Assembly: GCA_041551965.1 (NCBI GenBank)
Contig: JBFELU010000033.1
Coordinates: 1 to 25,451, forward strand
DNA length: 25,451 bases
DNA from: JBFELU01 sp041551965
GTDB lineage: Bacteria; Actinomycetota; Acidimicrobiia; Spongiisociales; UBA11373
Reading direction: 5' to 3'
Below are positions 8,040 through 16,093 of the stretch, piece by piece. The notes below the pieces were generated by a model. It was not told the origin of the DNA, ran no database searches, and worked only from the letters and a program-made list of their open reading frames with translations. Positions within the stretch are counted from its first letter, which is position 1. Each line of letters starts with the position of its first letter. The position numbers were made by a program, and so were the translations under genes.

Positions 8040-9016
8040 TGGCGACGCTCACCATGGCGCAGGCGATCAACGACGCGTTGCGGGTGGCGATGGATGCCGA
8101 CGAGCGCGTGGTATTGCTCGGAGAAGACGTGGGGGTCACCGGAGGGGTATTCCGGGTCACCGACGGGCTCATCGATCGTTTTGGGCCGGCGCGGGTCGTC
8201 GACACCCCGGTGGCGGAATCCGGGATCGTGGGAGCGGCCTTCGGCATGGCCGTGGGCGGGTTGCGGCCGGTCGCCGAGATCCAGTTCCTCGGGTTCGCCT
8301 ATCCGGCTTTCGACCAGATCGTGAGCCACGTCGGAAGGATTCGCAACCGCTCTCGTCACCGCTTCACCGCACCGATGGTGATTCGTGTTCCTTTTGGGGG
8401 AGGGATCGGTGCCGCAGAGCACCACAGTGAGTCGACCGAGGCCCTCTTCGCCCACACGCCGGGGATCAAGGTGGTGGTGCCGTCGGGACCTCGCGATGCC
8501 AAGGGCCTGCTGCTGTCCGCCGTGGAGGACCCCGATCCGGTGGTGTTCCTCGAACCGATCCGCGTCTACAGGGCGATCAAGGAGGAGGTCCCCGACGGCG
8601 ACTACCGGATTCCGATCGGCACCGCAGCAGTCGTGCGAGAGGGTTCGGATGCGACGTTGATCGGCTACGGGGCCGTCGTGGCGGATCTGCGACGAGCGGC
8701 GGATGAGCTCGCCGGGCGAGGCCGGACCGTCGAGATCGTCGACCTCCGCACCATCAGTCCGCTCGACGCCGACACCCTCGTGGCATCCGTTCGCAAGACC
8801 GGAAGGGCGGTGATCGTCACCGAATCCCATCGCACCGCCGGGATGGCTTCCGAGATCGCCGCCCTCCTCCAGGAGCGGGCGCTGTACTCGCTGCTCGCTC
8901 CCATCGAGCGGGTGACCGGCTGGGACGTGGTCGTCCCCCTCAAGCGGTCGGAGGAGTACTACATCCCGGACGTGGCCCGGATCGTGGCCGCAGTCGAAAG
9001 AACCCTGGAGGCCTGA
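8039..9016 (+). CDS. pdhB: Pyruvate dehydrogenase E1 component, beta subunit
   Basis: The product is 325 aa, the partner of E1-alpha. Typical sequences are VVLLGEDVG (24-32), GGVFRVTDGL (35-44), the catalytic-glutamate region RVVDTPVAESGI (52-63, Glu60), GLRPVAEIQF (74-83) and the EHHSES loop near 127-132. The C-terminal transketolase-like domain (about 190-320) completes it. Length is the usual 325-330. The gene starts at the ATG sharing one base with the E1-alpha stop. The sequence before it is GGGACCTGGGGGAG, a modest Shine-Dalgarno. It is the second gene of the pdhA-pdhB-pdhC run. No E3 (lipoamide dehydrogenase) gene lies in the window, so E3 must be encoded elsewhere or shared with other complexes. 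Confidence 0.93.
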   Translation: MATLTMAQAINDALRVAMDADERVVLLGEDVGVTGGVFRVTDGLIDRFGPARVVDTPVAESGIVGAAFGMAVGGLRPVAEIQFLGFAYPAFDQIVSHVGRIRNRSRHRFTAPMVIRVPFGGGIGAAEHHSESTEALFAHTPGIKVVVPSGPRDAKGLLLSAVEDPDPVVFLEPIRVYRAIKEEVPDGDYRIPIGTAAVVREGSDATLIGYGAVVADLRRAADELAGRGRTVEIVDLRTISPLDADTLVASVRKTGRAVIVTESHRTAGMASEIAALLQERALYSLLAPIERVTGWDVVVPLKRSEEYYIPDVARIVAAVERTLEA

Positions 9017-9018
9017 CC

Positions 9019-10164
9019 GTGGCGTTGGAGTTCCTTCTTCCGGATGTCGGCGAGGGCCTGGCTGAGGCCACCGTGCTGCGGTGGCTGGTGGCGGTCGGGG
9101 ATCCCGTCGATGTGGACGCGCCGCTTGTGGAGATCGAGACCGACAAGGCGGTGATGGAGATTCCGGCGCCGCGGGCCGGTGTGGTGCTCCACCACGGCGC
9201 CGCCGAAGGCGACGTGGTCGAGATCGGTTCCCTGCTCGTGGTGATCGGCGACCCGGGTGAGGTGTGGGGCCCGATCGCCGACGGGTTCGCCGAGGAGCCG
9301 GCGGCACCGTCGGCTCCGGCACCCGTCGTCGGCACGCTGGACGGTCCCGATGCCGCACCGGGGGTCAGCGCTCTCCCGGCCGTGCGGCGGCTGGCGACCG
9401 AGCTCGGAGTCGATCTCACCTCGGTCCGGGGGAGTGGGCCGGGGGGCAGGATCACCAGGGGCGACGTGGAGGCTGCCGCGGGGTCCTCCGGATCGGTGGA
9501 TCGGGTACCCCTGTCACCGACGCGGGCGGCGATCGCCCGCAACTTGACCCGGTCGTGGCACGAGATCCCCCACGTGACCACCTACGGCGAGGCGGATGCG
9601 GAGCCCGTGCTGCTCGCTCGGGCGGGTCTGGCCGACACGTTGCGCCGATCGGTGCCTCTCGAAGCGCTGCTCATCAGGGCGGTGACGCCGCTGCTGGCGA
9701 ACTTCGAGGAGTTCAACGCCGCCTTCGACGACGATCACTTGCTGCTGCGGCGGCACTACGACGTCGGGTTTGCCGTCGACACCCCGGACGGCCTGATGGT
9801 GGCCGTGATCCGGGGCGCCGATCGTCTGGGGATCGCCGATCTCGCCGACGAGGTGAACCGACTCGCTGCCGCCGCTCGGGAACGCACTGCCACGGCCGCA
9901 GAGCTGCGAGGCGCGACCTTCACGATCAGCAACATAGGCGCGGTCGGTGGTGGCTACGGCACGCCCATCATCCCGTTCGGCACGACGTCAATCCTGTCGG
10001 TCGGCCGGGCCGACCCCCGCCCCGTCGTTCGGGACGGGTCGGTGGTGGCCGCTCGCGCCTTCCCGCTCTCGCTGTCGTACGATCATCGGGTGATCGATGG
10101 CGCTCGGGGACGGATGTTCTTGGCGGCGGCGGTGGCGGCGTTGGAGGGCTTCGAGGGTGACTGA
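9019..10164 (+). CDS. pdhC: Dihydrolipoamide acyltransferase, E2 component
   Basis: The product is 381 aa. Three domains are visible. The lipoyl domain (1-77) has the lipoylation lysine in ETDKAVMEI (Lys43). The E1/E3-binding domain (about 116-151) shows ALPAVRRLATELGVDL. The catalytic acyltransferase core (about 160-381) has TFTISNIG and the active-site motif DHRVIDG at 355-361 (His356, Asp360). There is a single lipoyl domain and a short Pro/Ala linker (about 92-115), so the protein is at the compact end of the family. It acts as the structural core of the 2-oxoacid dehydrogenase complex. The start is GTG, preceded by GGAGG at 9007-9011 with 7-nt spacing, two bases after the E1-beta stop. 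Pyruvate is the likely substrate because of the E1-alpha type. Confidence 0.92.
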   Translation: MALEFLLPDVGEGLAEATVLRWLVAVGDPVDVDAPLVEIETDKAVMEIPAPRAGVVLHHGAAEGDVVEIGSLLVVIGDPGEVWGPIADGFAEEPAAPSAPAPVVGTLDGPDAAPGVSALPAVRRLATELGVDLTSVRGSGPGGRITRGDVEAAAGSSGSVDRVPLSPTRAAIARNLTRSWHEIPHVTTYGEADAEPVLLARAGLADTLRRSVPLEALLIRAVTPLLANFEEFNAAFDDDHLLLRRHYDVGFAVDTPDGLMVAVIRGADRLGIADLADEVNRLAAAARERTATAAELRGATFTISNIGAVGGGYGTPIIPFGTTSILSVGRADPRPVVRDGSVVAARAFPLSLSYDHRVIDGARGRMFLAAAVAALEGFEGD

Positions 10165-10582
10165 CCGGGCCGACCGGAAGACCGATGCAGGGATCGACCC
10201 CGCCGCAGTGGTGCGGGAGTTGGCGGCCATCGCCGCGCGCCTCGATCAGCTGGATCCGGACGACGTCGCGGCTCGGACGGCACTCCAGGACCGACGCCGC
10301 GAACTGCACCGGGCCGCCCGCGAAGCTGCGACCGATCCCTCCGACCCGGCGGTCAGAGCCCGCCTGATCGAGGAGTTGGAGCTGTTGCGCCGGCGGTGGC
10401 TCGACCTGCAGCGGGAGCGCATCGACGTGGTGAAACAGGCCGGTGACCTCGCCGCCGGCAACTTCGGCTTCACCGCCGACGCGATGCGCCTCAACCGGGC
10501 CATCGACGAGGCGGGAGACCGGGCCCAGCTCGAGGCCCGCATCCGTCGGCTGCAATCGCTGTTGGGCGAGGACGGCGACTGA
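10157..10582 (+). CDS. Helical protein of unknown function, downstream of pdhC
   Basis: The product is 141 aa with a GTG start at 10157, preceded by GGAGGG (10143-10148). It overlaps the end of pdhC by 8 bp, so it is probably in the same operon and coupled. I do not recognise the family. The sequence is almost entirely charged helix rich in Ala, Arg, Glu and Leu, with a probable coiled coil over about residues 15-95 (for example LIEELELLRRRW, then LDLQRERIDVV). There is no signal peptide, membrane segment or cysteine motif. A less helical patch, LAAGNFGFTADAM (about 97-109), interrupts it. Codon use and GC content match the neighbours, so it looks like a genuine conserved small gene. The context suggests co-expression with pyruvate dehydrogenase, which does not establish a role in it. 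Confidence 0.8.
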   Translation: MTDRADRKTDAGIDPAAVVRELAAIAARLDQLDPDDVAARTALQDRRRELHRAAREAATDPSDPAVRARLIEELELLRRRWLDLQRERIDVVKQAGDLAAGNFGFTADAMRLNRAIDEAGDRAQLEARIRRLQSLLGEDGD

Positions 10583-10869
10583 TGGACGGCAAACGCCAGC
10601 GTCGGGCGCTGACCGCCGCCGAGCAGACGATTGCGGCGCTTGCGTCGGGTGATGCCGTGGCGGCCCGCCGGGGCGCGGCACGGGCGGCCGAACTCGACCA
10701 GCTGGGGATCTACATCGCCTTCTCCCAGCTCGCCGCACGGGCCGCCGACGACCTGGAGCAGGACAAGGCCGTCTCGGCGCGGATGTGGGCCGCGATCCGC
10801 GACGCCCTCGGTCCCGGTCCACTGGCCCAGGCGGCCCAGCGGCACCTGGACGGGTCGCTGAGTACCTAG
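10582..10869 (+). CDS. Small helical protein of unknown function
   Basis: The product is 95 aa. The ATG shares one base with the preceding TGA stop (TGATG), a typical coupled arrangement, so it is the fifth gene of the pdh run. I do not recognise it. It begins with a basic stretch (MDGKRQRRA), followed by Ala-rich amphipathic helices such as LTAAEQTIAALASGDAVAARRG and a central IYIAFSQLAARAADDLEQDKA. This is reminiscent of a short TPR-like or helical-hairpin fold. There is no signal peptide or membrane segment. The TAG stop lies in a CTAG overlap with the convergent HisN-like gene. The tight coupling to the 141-aa gene suggests that the two products work together (inference). Confidence 0.8.
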   Translation: MDGKRQRRALTAAEQTIAALASGDAVAARRGAARAAELDQLGIYIAFSQLAARAADDLEQDKAVSARMWAAIRDALGPGPLAQAAQRHLDGSLST

Positions 10870-11651
10870 GACCCGTCGGGCCGCAGCAGCGACCTCACTG
10901 CGTCGTGGAGGAGGCCGTTGGTGGCGACGGCATTGCCGCCGTCGACGACCGCTCGACCGTCGAGAGCGGTGAACTTCCCGCCCGCTTCTTCGACGATGAT
11001 CTTGAGGGGCGCGAGATCCCAGACGGCGGCCACCGGCTCGACGGCGACGTCGACCGCTCCTTCTGCCACCAGCATGAAGGACCAGAAGTCGCCGAAGCCT
11101 CGGGTTCGCCAGCACCGCTGCTCGAGCACGCGCATCGCCGCACCCATGCCCTGCTCCTCCGCCTCGATGTGGGCGTTGTAGGAGAGCTGGGCGTCGCCGA
11201 GGTCCTTGATCGCCGAGACGGAGATCGGCTCGGCGTTGCGGTACGCACCCTGACCGCGCGCCGCCCACCAGCGGTGCCCGATTGCCGGTGCGGACACCAC
11301 CCCGACGACGATCTCGCCTTGGTCTTCGAGTGCCAGCAGGGTTCCCCACACGGGGATGCCCCTCACGTAGTTCTTCGTTCCGTCGATCGGATCGATGATC
11401 CAGCGGCGGCCGGAGTCACCGGCGTCCCCGAACTCCTCGCCGAGGATCCCGTGGTCGGGCCGCTCGTCGACGAGGCGGCCTCTGATCGCCTCCTCGGCGG
11501 CCCGGTCGGCCTCGGAGACCGGAGTCATGTCGGGTTTGGTCTCGACCCGAAGGTCTGTGCTGCGAAAGTGCTGCACCGTGACGGCGTCGGCCGTGTCGGC
11601 CAACTCGAGGGCGAGACGCAACTCGCGGCGGAGATTCATGAGCGGCATCAT
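10866..11651 (-). CDS. hisN: Inositol-monophosphatase-family phosphatase, HisN-like (histidinol-phosphatase)
   Basis: The product is up to 261 aa. Starts at 11651, 11648 or 11639 (all ATG) are possible and none has a clear Shine-Dalgarno. It is a Mg-dependent phosphatase. Metal-binding GEE is at 71-73. Motif A is WIIDPIDGTKNYVRG (84-98) with DPIDGT, and motif B is WDLAPLKIIVEEAGG (211-225). The N-terminal DLRVETKPDMTPVSEADRAAEEAI, PVWGTLLALE and the WWAARGQGAY segment resemble actinobacterial HisN, which removes phosphate from histidinol-phosphate. A generic inositol-phosphatase (SuhB) role is the alternative. No other his genes are near. It diverges from the flavin-reductase-like gene and converges on the 95-aa gene through CTAG. 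Confidence 0.82.
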   Translation of the reverse strand: MMPLMNLRRELRLALELADTADAVTVQHFRSTDLRVETKPDMTPVSEADRAAEEAIRGRLVDERPDHGILGEEFGDAGDSGRRWIIDPIDGTKNYVRGIPVWGTLLALEDQGEIVVGVVSAPAIGHRWWAARGQGAYRNAEPISVSAIKDLGDAQLSYNAHIEAEEQGMGAAMRVLEQRCWRTRGFGDFWSFMLVAEGAVDVAVEPVAAVWDLAPLKIIVEEAGGKFTALDGRAVVDGGNAVATNGLLHDAVRSLLRPDGS

Positions 11652-11699
11652 GGCGGCGGGGGTCCCGAGTGGCAAGACGGCTCCGCCATCGGGTCGCGG

Positions 11700-11706
11700 T
11701 AGCGTA
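11700..11706. promoter_or_regulatory. Overlapping divergent -10 elements (flavin reductase / hisN)
   Basis: TAGCGTA reads TAGCGT (11700-11705) on the plus strand and TACGCT (11706-11701) on the minus strand. Both fit TANNNT. The plus-strand element ends 6 bp before the ATG at 11712, predicting a leaderless transcript. The minus-strand element would serve hisN. The -35 regions are not convincing. Confidence 0.35.
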
Positions 11707-11711
11707 CGGAG

Positions 11712-12230
11712 ATGAGCCAAGGCGAGATCCACGACGAACATCCCTTTGCGACGCCGCTCGAGCAGCGCGACCCGGTGCGCCAGTTTCGAGGCCGGCTGGC
11801 CGTTCCGGTGACTGTCGTCACCGCCGGGGGCCCCGATGCCCGCACGGGCCTCACGGTCTCGTCGTTGATGGTGGCCGAGGGTGAGCCGTCCTTCGTGCAC
11901 CTGCTGGTCGGGACCGCCACCGACCTGTGGGATGCCATCAGGGAGACGGACACCTTCATCGTCCACATCCTCGAGGAGGAGCATCGGGAGTTGAGTGATC
12001 GATTCGCCGGGATCCGGCCGAGCCCGGGGGGGCTCTTCGTCGGTCTCGAGGTCGCCGACACGGACTTCGGTCCGGAGATTGCCGGTCTCGGGAGTCGGGC
12101 CTACTGCCGCTACGAGAGCCACCGCGACGAGCCGTATCACGCCTTGATCCACGGGACGATTGCCCGGATCCAGCTTCACGACCTGCGCCGGCCGCTCGGC
12201 TACTTCCGGGGGGAGTACTTCACCGGCTGA
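11712..12230 (+). CDS. Flavin reductase-like (FMN-binding split-barrel) protein
   Basis: The product is 172 aa and cytoplasmic. The pattern FRGRLAVPVTVVTAG, then ARTGLTVSSLMVAEGEPSFVHLLV, is characteristic of the flavin-reductase-like FMN-binding split barrel used by NAD(P)H:flavin oxidoreductases that feed two-component monooxygenases. The C-terminal half has the family's HxLIHGTI and 'YFRGEYF' elements. No monooxygenase partner lies nearby, so the substrate is unknown and the protein could be a free-standing FMN-binding oxidoreductase. Length fits the family (about 160-190). The ATG at 11712 has no Shine-Dalgarno but lies 6 bp after a TANNNT element, consistent with leaderless translation. 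rimO follows after 33 bp. Confidence 0.8.
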   Translation: MSQGEIHDEHPFATPLEQRDPVRQFRGRLAVPVTVVTAGGPDARTGLTVSSLMVAEGEPSFVHLLVGTATDLWDAIRETDTFIVHILEEEHRELSDRFAGIRPSPGGLFVGLEVADTDFGPEIAGLGSRAYCRYESHRDEPYHALIHGTIARIQLHDLRRPLGYFRGEYFTG

Positions 12231-12250
12231 GGCCGGGGACGACCCCCTTC

Positions 12251-12256
12251 TAGACT
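12251..12256 (+). promoter_or_regulatory. Candidate -10 element for leaderless rimO
   Basis: TAGACT lies 7 bp before the rimO ATG (12264). No Shine-Dalgarno is present between them, so the transcript is predicted to begin at or next to the start codon. The -35 is weak. Confidence 0.4.
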
Positions 12257-12263
12257 CGCCGCC

Positions 12264-13568
12264 ATGCCGGCCCCTCAGGTTTGGATCACGACGCTCGGCT
12301 GCGCCAAGAATCAGGTCGATTCCGACAAGCTCTCCGCCCGGTTGGCGGCCGGCGGTTACGGCACCGCAGCCCGGCCCGATGAAGCCGATGTGGTTCTCGT
12401 CAACACCTGCGCCTTCATCGAGGCGGCCCGCCGGGAATCGATCGAGACGATCCTGGACCACGCCTCTCACAAGGATGCCGACGCCGGATTGGTCGTCCTC
12501 GGTTGCATGGCGCAGCGCTATCACCGCGAATTGTCGGAGGCTATCCCCGAGGCCGACGACGTCGTCGGACTCGAGCACTACGGCGAACTACTCGAGAGGC
12601 TCGACGCGCTCACCGGGCACGATTCCTCGGGAGCGATGAGCGCCATGGACATCCTCGAGGACGTGCGGAGACCGACGCCGGATACGCCGTATGCCTACGT
12701 GAAGGTGGCCGAGGGTTGCGACAAGCCGTGCACCTTCTGTGCGATTCCTTTGATCCGTGGGGCCCAGCGGTCTCGGGCGATCGACAACATCTTCGAAGAA
12801 GTGTCGGACCTCGGCGCCGCCGGTGTGGGTGAGGTCGTCCTGGTGGCTCAGGATCTCGCCGCGTATGGGCGCGATCTTCCCGGGACGGACGGGCTGGTCG
12901 ATCTGCTCCGCCGGATAGGGCCGGTGCCCGGCGTCCGGCGCATTCGGCTGCTGTATCTGCATCCGCGGGAGATCACCGACGCGCTCGTGTCCGAGATGGC
13001 GGAGAACGAGAGGGTGGCCGGCTACTTCGATCTCAGCCTCCAGCACGCCAGTGGGCGGCTGCTGCGGGCGATGAAGCGGCCCGGTGACGGCGATCGACAC
13101 CTCGAGCTGATCGCCTCGATTCGCAGGGCCGACGCCGAGGCGGCGCTGCGCTCGTCGTTCATCGTCGGTTTCCCCGGGGAAACCGAGACGGACGTGGAAC
13201 TCATGGCCGAGTTCCTGAGGGAGGCCGCCCTCGATTGGGCGGGTTTCTTCCCGTATTCCGCCGAGGAGGGGACGGCAGCAGCCCTGCTGAGCGGTCGGGT
13301 CCCGGACGATGAGATCGCCGAGCGAACCCGTCTCCTCTCCGGGATCCAGGCCGAGATCACCGCCGAGCGCAACGCAGCCCAGATCGGCCGGGTCGTCGAG
13401 GTGGTGGTCGACCTGGTCGAGGAGGGGGTGCCGGTGGCCCGTTCGGCGCGGGAAGCCCCCGAGATCGACGGCATGATCGTGCTGGATCGGGGGGAAGCCG
13501 GCGACTGGCTCGACGTCCGGATCACCGGTTCCTACGGTACGGATTGCGTGGCGGAGGTGGTCGGATGA
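12264..13568 (+). CDS. rimO: Ribosomal protein S12 methylthiotransferase RimO
   Basis: The product is 434 aa, a radical-SAM enzyme with two Fe-S clusters that methylthiolates an aspartate of ribosomal protein S12. The N-terminal MTTase domain has TTLGCAKNQVDSD with Cys13, then NTCAF (Cys49) and LGCMAQRY (Cys81). The radical-SAM CxxxCxxC is GCDKPCTFC (Cys152, 156, 159). The C-terminal TRAM region contains REAPEIDG, characteristic of RimO and not MiaB. The GLEHYGELL segment (102-110) is also RimO-like. A separate MiaB occurs at 19007-20386. The ATG is preceded by a -10-like element, not a Shine-Dalgarno. The stop overlaps the cinA start (ATGA). In many actinobacteria pgsA lies between rimO and cinA; here it is absent. 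Confidence 0.95.
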   Translation: MPAPQVWITTLGCAKNQVDSDKLSARLAAGGYGTAARPDEADVVLVNTCAFIEAARRESIETILDHASHKDADAGLVVLGCMAQRYHRELSEAIPEADDVVGLEHYGELLERLDALTGHDSSGAMSAMDILEDVRRPTPDTPYAYVKVAEGCDKPCTFCAIPLIRGAQRSRAIDNIFEEVSDLGAAGVGEVVLVAQDLAAYGRDLPGTDGLVDLLRRIGPVPGVRRIRLLYLHPREITDALVSEMAENERVAGYFDLSLQHASGRLLRAMKRPGDGDRHLELIASIRRADAEAALRSSFIVGFPGETETDVELMAEFLREAALDWAGFFPYSAEEGTAAALLSGRVPDDEIAERTRLLSGIQAEITAERNAAQIGRVVEVVVDLVEEGVPVARSAREAPEIDGMIVLDRGEAGDWLDVRITGSYGTDCVAEVVG

Positions 13569-14809
13569 TCGTGGAGATCGTCGCCGTCGGCACGGAGCTG
13601 CTGCTCGGCCAACTGGTCAACACCAATGCGACCGAGATCGCGGCCAAACTCGCCGAGGCGGGCCTCGACCACTACCGCCAGACGGTGGTGGGCGACAACC
13701 TCGAGCGGATGACGGCGGCTCTGCGCGAGGCGGTGGAGCGCTCTGATGCGGTCATCGTGACCGGGGGGATCGGTCCCACCCAGGACGACATCACCCGGGA
13801 GGCGATGTGTGCGGTCGCCGGGGTGGAGATGGCTTTCTCCGACGACTACGCCGCCCGGCTCACCGAATGGTGGGAACGCCGGGGGCGTCCGATGCCCACG
13901 ACCAACCTGCGACAGGCCGAGTATCCGACGGGCGCCGAGATGATTCCCAACGCCAAGGGCACGGCACCGGGCCTGCGTCTCCGGATCGGCGACACGTGGG
14001 TGTTTGCGTTGCCGGGCGTGCCCCAGGAGATGCTCCCGATGCTCTCCGATTCCGTGCTGCCGTTCCTCTGCGAGCACACCGACGGGGGGATGCTGTTGAG
14101 CCGGGTGGTGCGCACCTGGGGGGAGTCCGAATCACGCATCTCCGAACTGCTGGGGGATCTCTTCGAAGGCGCCGAGAACCCGTCGGTGGCGTTCCTCGCC
14201 AGCGCCGGGGAGATCAAGGTCCGCCTCACCGCATGGGCCCGAGACGAGGAGCAGGCCGCCGGGCTGCTGGATCCGCTCGAGGCCGAGGTGCGCCGGCGGC
14301 TGGGACGGCTGGTGTTCGCGGTCGGCGGAGAGCCGATCGAAGCGATCGTTCTCCGCATGGCCGCAGAGCGAGGTTGGGGTCTGTCGACGGCCGAGTCGGC
14401 GACGGGGGGGATGGTGGCGGCACGCTTCACGTCGGTTCCCGGCTCGTCGGGTTCGTTCCGGGGTTCGATCGTGGCGTACTCGGCCGAGGCCAAGGCGACC
14501 CTGTTGGGTGTCTCGCCGTCGCTCATGGAGGAACACGGAGTGGTGAGCGAGGAGACGGCCCTGGCCATGGCGGCGGGCGTATGCGAGCGCCTGGAGTCGG
14601 AGGTGGGCGTTGCGATCACCGGGGCGGCCGGGCCCTCCGCCCACGAAGCCCGGCCGGGCACGATGATCGTGGCGGTACAGACGCCGGAGGATGCGCGAGC
14701 CCGGATGCTGCGCATGCCGGGGGACCGGGAGCGCGTCCGTACCTACACCACCACCGCAGCCCTGCAGATGACCCGATTGGCCATTGCGGGGGAGTGGTGG
14801 AGGGGGTAG
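13565..14809 (+). CDS. cinA: CinA-family protein (competence/damage-inducible; MoCF + PncC-like domains)
   Basis: The product is 414 aa. The N-terminal MoCF/COG1058 domain (1 to about 165) has VGTELLLGQLVNTN, GGIGPTQDD at 67-75, GTAPG and GVPQEM at 151-156. The C-terminal domain (about 255-405) resembles nicotinamide-nucleotide amidase PncC, with STAESATGG (274-282) and ITGAAGPSAHEARPGT (351-366). Two-domain CinA proteins can combine ADP-ribose pyrophosphatase and NMN deamidase activity in pyridine-nucleotide recycling. The second-domain motifs deviate from the commoner AESCTGG and GPGG forms, so deamidase activity is uncertain. The ATG at 13565 overlaps the rimO stop and follows GGAGG (13553-13557). 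It heads a cinA-thpR-menH-like run before recA, as cinA does in many bacteria. Confidence 0.92.
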   Translation: MIVEIVAVGTELLLGQLVNTNATEIAAKLAEAGLDHYRQTVVGDNLERMTAALREAVERSDAVIVTGGIGPTQDDITREAMCAVAGVEMAFSDDYAARLTEWWERRGRPMPTTNLRQAEYPTGAEMIPNAKGTAPGLRLRIGDTWVFALPGVPQEMLPMLSDSVLPFLCEHTDGGMLLSRVVRTWGESESRISELLGDLFEGAENPSVAFLASAGEIKVRLTAWARDEEQAAGLLDPLEAEVRRRLGRLVFAVGGEPIEAIVLRMAAERGWGLSTAESATGGMVAARFTSVPGSSGSFRGSIVAYSAEAKATLLGVSPSLMEEHGVVSEETALAMAAGVCERLESEVGVAITGAAGPSAHEARPGTMIVAVQTPEDARARMLRMPGDRERVRTYTTTAALQMTRLAIAGEWWRG

Positions 14810-15351
14810 CCCGGCTGTTCGTGGCGGCTCCCCTCGACGACGATTCGCGACACGTCCTCTCCCGGCTGCTGGTGGAGGCGGCGCCGCGAGGGCTTCCGGG
14901 GCGGGTGGTGCCGCCTGAGAACTGGCATGTGACGCTGCGCTTTCTGGGTGATGTTCGGGCACCCGATCGGGATCGCCTGCTGGAGGCCCTGGAGAGGGCA
15001 GATCTCGGAGAGGCGTTTGCCGTCCGCTGGGGCGGCCTGGGGGCCTTTCCCCGCCCCCGGCGCGCCACCGTGCTGTGGGTGCGAGCCGAGCGCGGGGCCG
15101 AGGCGTTGCGCGCGGTGGCCGGCGGCGTCGAGGAGGCGGCCGTCGAAGCGGGCTTCCCGCCCGAGGATCGCCCTTTTCGAGCCCACCTGACCCTGAGCCG
15201 TATCCGCCCTCATCAGGACGTGACCGCTCTCACCGAGGGCGTCGGTCCGTTGGGGGTGACGACCCGGGTCGATCGGGTGGTGCTCTATCGGAGCCATCTC
15301 GGCCCCGGAGGGGCCCGCTACCACGAAGTGGAGAGCTTCCCACTTGTCTGA
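14797..15351 (+). CDS. thpR: RNA 2',3'-cyclic phosphodiesterase (2'-5' RNA ligase family)
   Basis: The product is 184 aa from the GTG at 14797; a GTG one codon earlier (14794) is also possible. It belongs to the two-histidine (2H) phosphoesterases. The paired HxTx motifs are WHVTLRFLGDV (HVTL at 44-47) and AHLTLSRIR (HLTL at 130-133). The N-terminus ARLFVAAPLDDD and the C-terminal VVLYRSHLGPGGARYHEVESFPL are family-typical. Members open 2',3'-cyclic phosphates and can join 2'-5' linkages in vitro; their biological role is unclear. A Gly/Ala-free GGGGGAG stretch lies directly upstream as Shine-Dalgarno. It overlaps cinA by 13 bp. A cinA-ligT-recA order is known in Deinococcus, so the linkage with recA is seen beyond this lineage. 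Confidence 0.9.
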   Translation: MEGVARLFVAAPLDDDSRHVLSRLLVEAAPRGLPGRVVPPENWHVTLRFLGDVRAPDRDRLLEALERADLGEAFAVRWGGLGAFPRPRRATVLWVRAERGAEALRAVAGGVEEAAVEAGFPPEDRPFRAHLTLSRIRPHQDVTALTEGVGPLGVTTRVDRVVLYRSHLGPGGARYHEVESFPLV

Positions 15352-16093
15352 CCTGCTGGCGTTGCACGGTTTCACGCAGCGGGGAGCCATGTGGCGGGAA
15401 CTGGCGGCGCTGATCGGCGGGGACTGGCGGATGCCCGATCTCCCCGGCCACGGTTCGAACCCTCCACTGCCCTGGGACGAGGCGGTGGCCTGGGTGGCGG
15501 AGCAGGCGGCGGGTGCCGCGGTGGTGATCGGCTATTCCATGGGGGGTCGCCTGGCACTGGGGGCGGCCCTGAAGCGGCCGATGCGCCGGTTGGTGTTGGT
15601 GTCGGCGTCGACCGGCATCGCCGATCCGGACCGGCGGCGCGACCGCCGGCGATCTGATGGTTTGCTCGCCGATCGCATCGAGCGGCTCGGAAGCGAAACG
15701 TTCGTCGCCGAGTGGTTGCAACGCCCGATGTTCACCGGTCTGGCCGGACGGGACCACGCCTGGCGCGCCGCCGATGCCGCGTCGCGATTCGGGAACGAGG
15801 CCGCCGGCTTGGCGGCGGCGCTGCGGTTGCTGGGGCGGGGGGCCCAACCCTCGCTGGCAGGTCGTCTCGGGGAGATTGCCGCACCGGTCCTGGTGGTGGC
15901 CGGCTCCGCCGATCCGGCCGGCGTGGCGTCGGCCGAGGCAATGGCGGCCGGGCTTCCCAATGGGACCCTGGTGGTGCTCCCCGGGGTCGGCCACGCCGTG
16001 GTGGGGGAGGCTCCGGAGGCGCTGGCCGGCACCTTGGCGGCGTGGTGGGAAAGTGGTCCGGAACCCTTTACACCCGAACATACGTTCGACTAA
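15344..16093 (+). CDS. Alpha/beta hydrolase, MenH-like
   Basis: The product is 249 aa with a TTG start at 15344; GGAG lies 10 nt upstream, and the gene overlaps thpR by 8 bp. The alpha/beta-hydrolase fold has LHGFTQ near the N-terminus (oxyanion hole) and PDLPGHG (31-37). The nucleophile elbow is GYSMGGR (63-69, Ser65), the acid Asp190 is in VVAGSADP, and His217 is in GVGHAV. The SMGGR elbow and short length resemble MenH (2-succinyl-6-hydroxy-2,4-cyclohexadiene-carboxylate synthase, menaquinone pathway). No other men genes are nearby, so the specific reaction is not established. The last codons, encoding EHTFD, contain the recA LexA operator and -35 region, so this coding sequence is constrained by recA regulation. 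It is the only gene in the window ending in TAA. Confidence 0.8.
   Translation: MSDLLALHGFTQRGAMWRELAALIGGDWRMPDLPGHGSNPPLPWDEAVAWVAEQAAGAAVVIGYSMGGRLALGAALKRPMRRLVLVSASTGIADPDRRRDRRRSDGLLADRIERLGSETFVAEWLQRPMFTGLAGRDHAWRAADAASRFGNEAAGLAAALRLLGRGAQPSLAGRLGEIAAPVLVVAGSADPAGVASAEAMAAGLPNGTLVVLPGVGHAVVGEAPEALAGTLAAWWESGPEPFTPEHTFD

Noticed and set aside
7835..9358. 507-codon minus-strand frame opposite pdhA/pdhB
   Set aside because: Shadow frame antisense to recognised E1 subunits, with no family features.
13838..14776. CinA C-terminal motif AESATGG lacking the usual Cys, as a sign of inactivation
   Set aside because: This position varies among CinA proteins and the remaining domain is complete. 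It is noted in the feature but is not strong enough as a finding.
13807..14796. Long plus-strand frame continuous with thpR inside cinA
   Set aside because: This is an out-of-frame reading of cinA. The 2H-phosphoesterase similarity begins only at about 14797.
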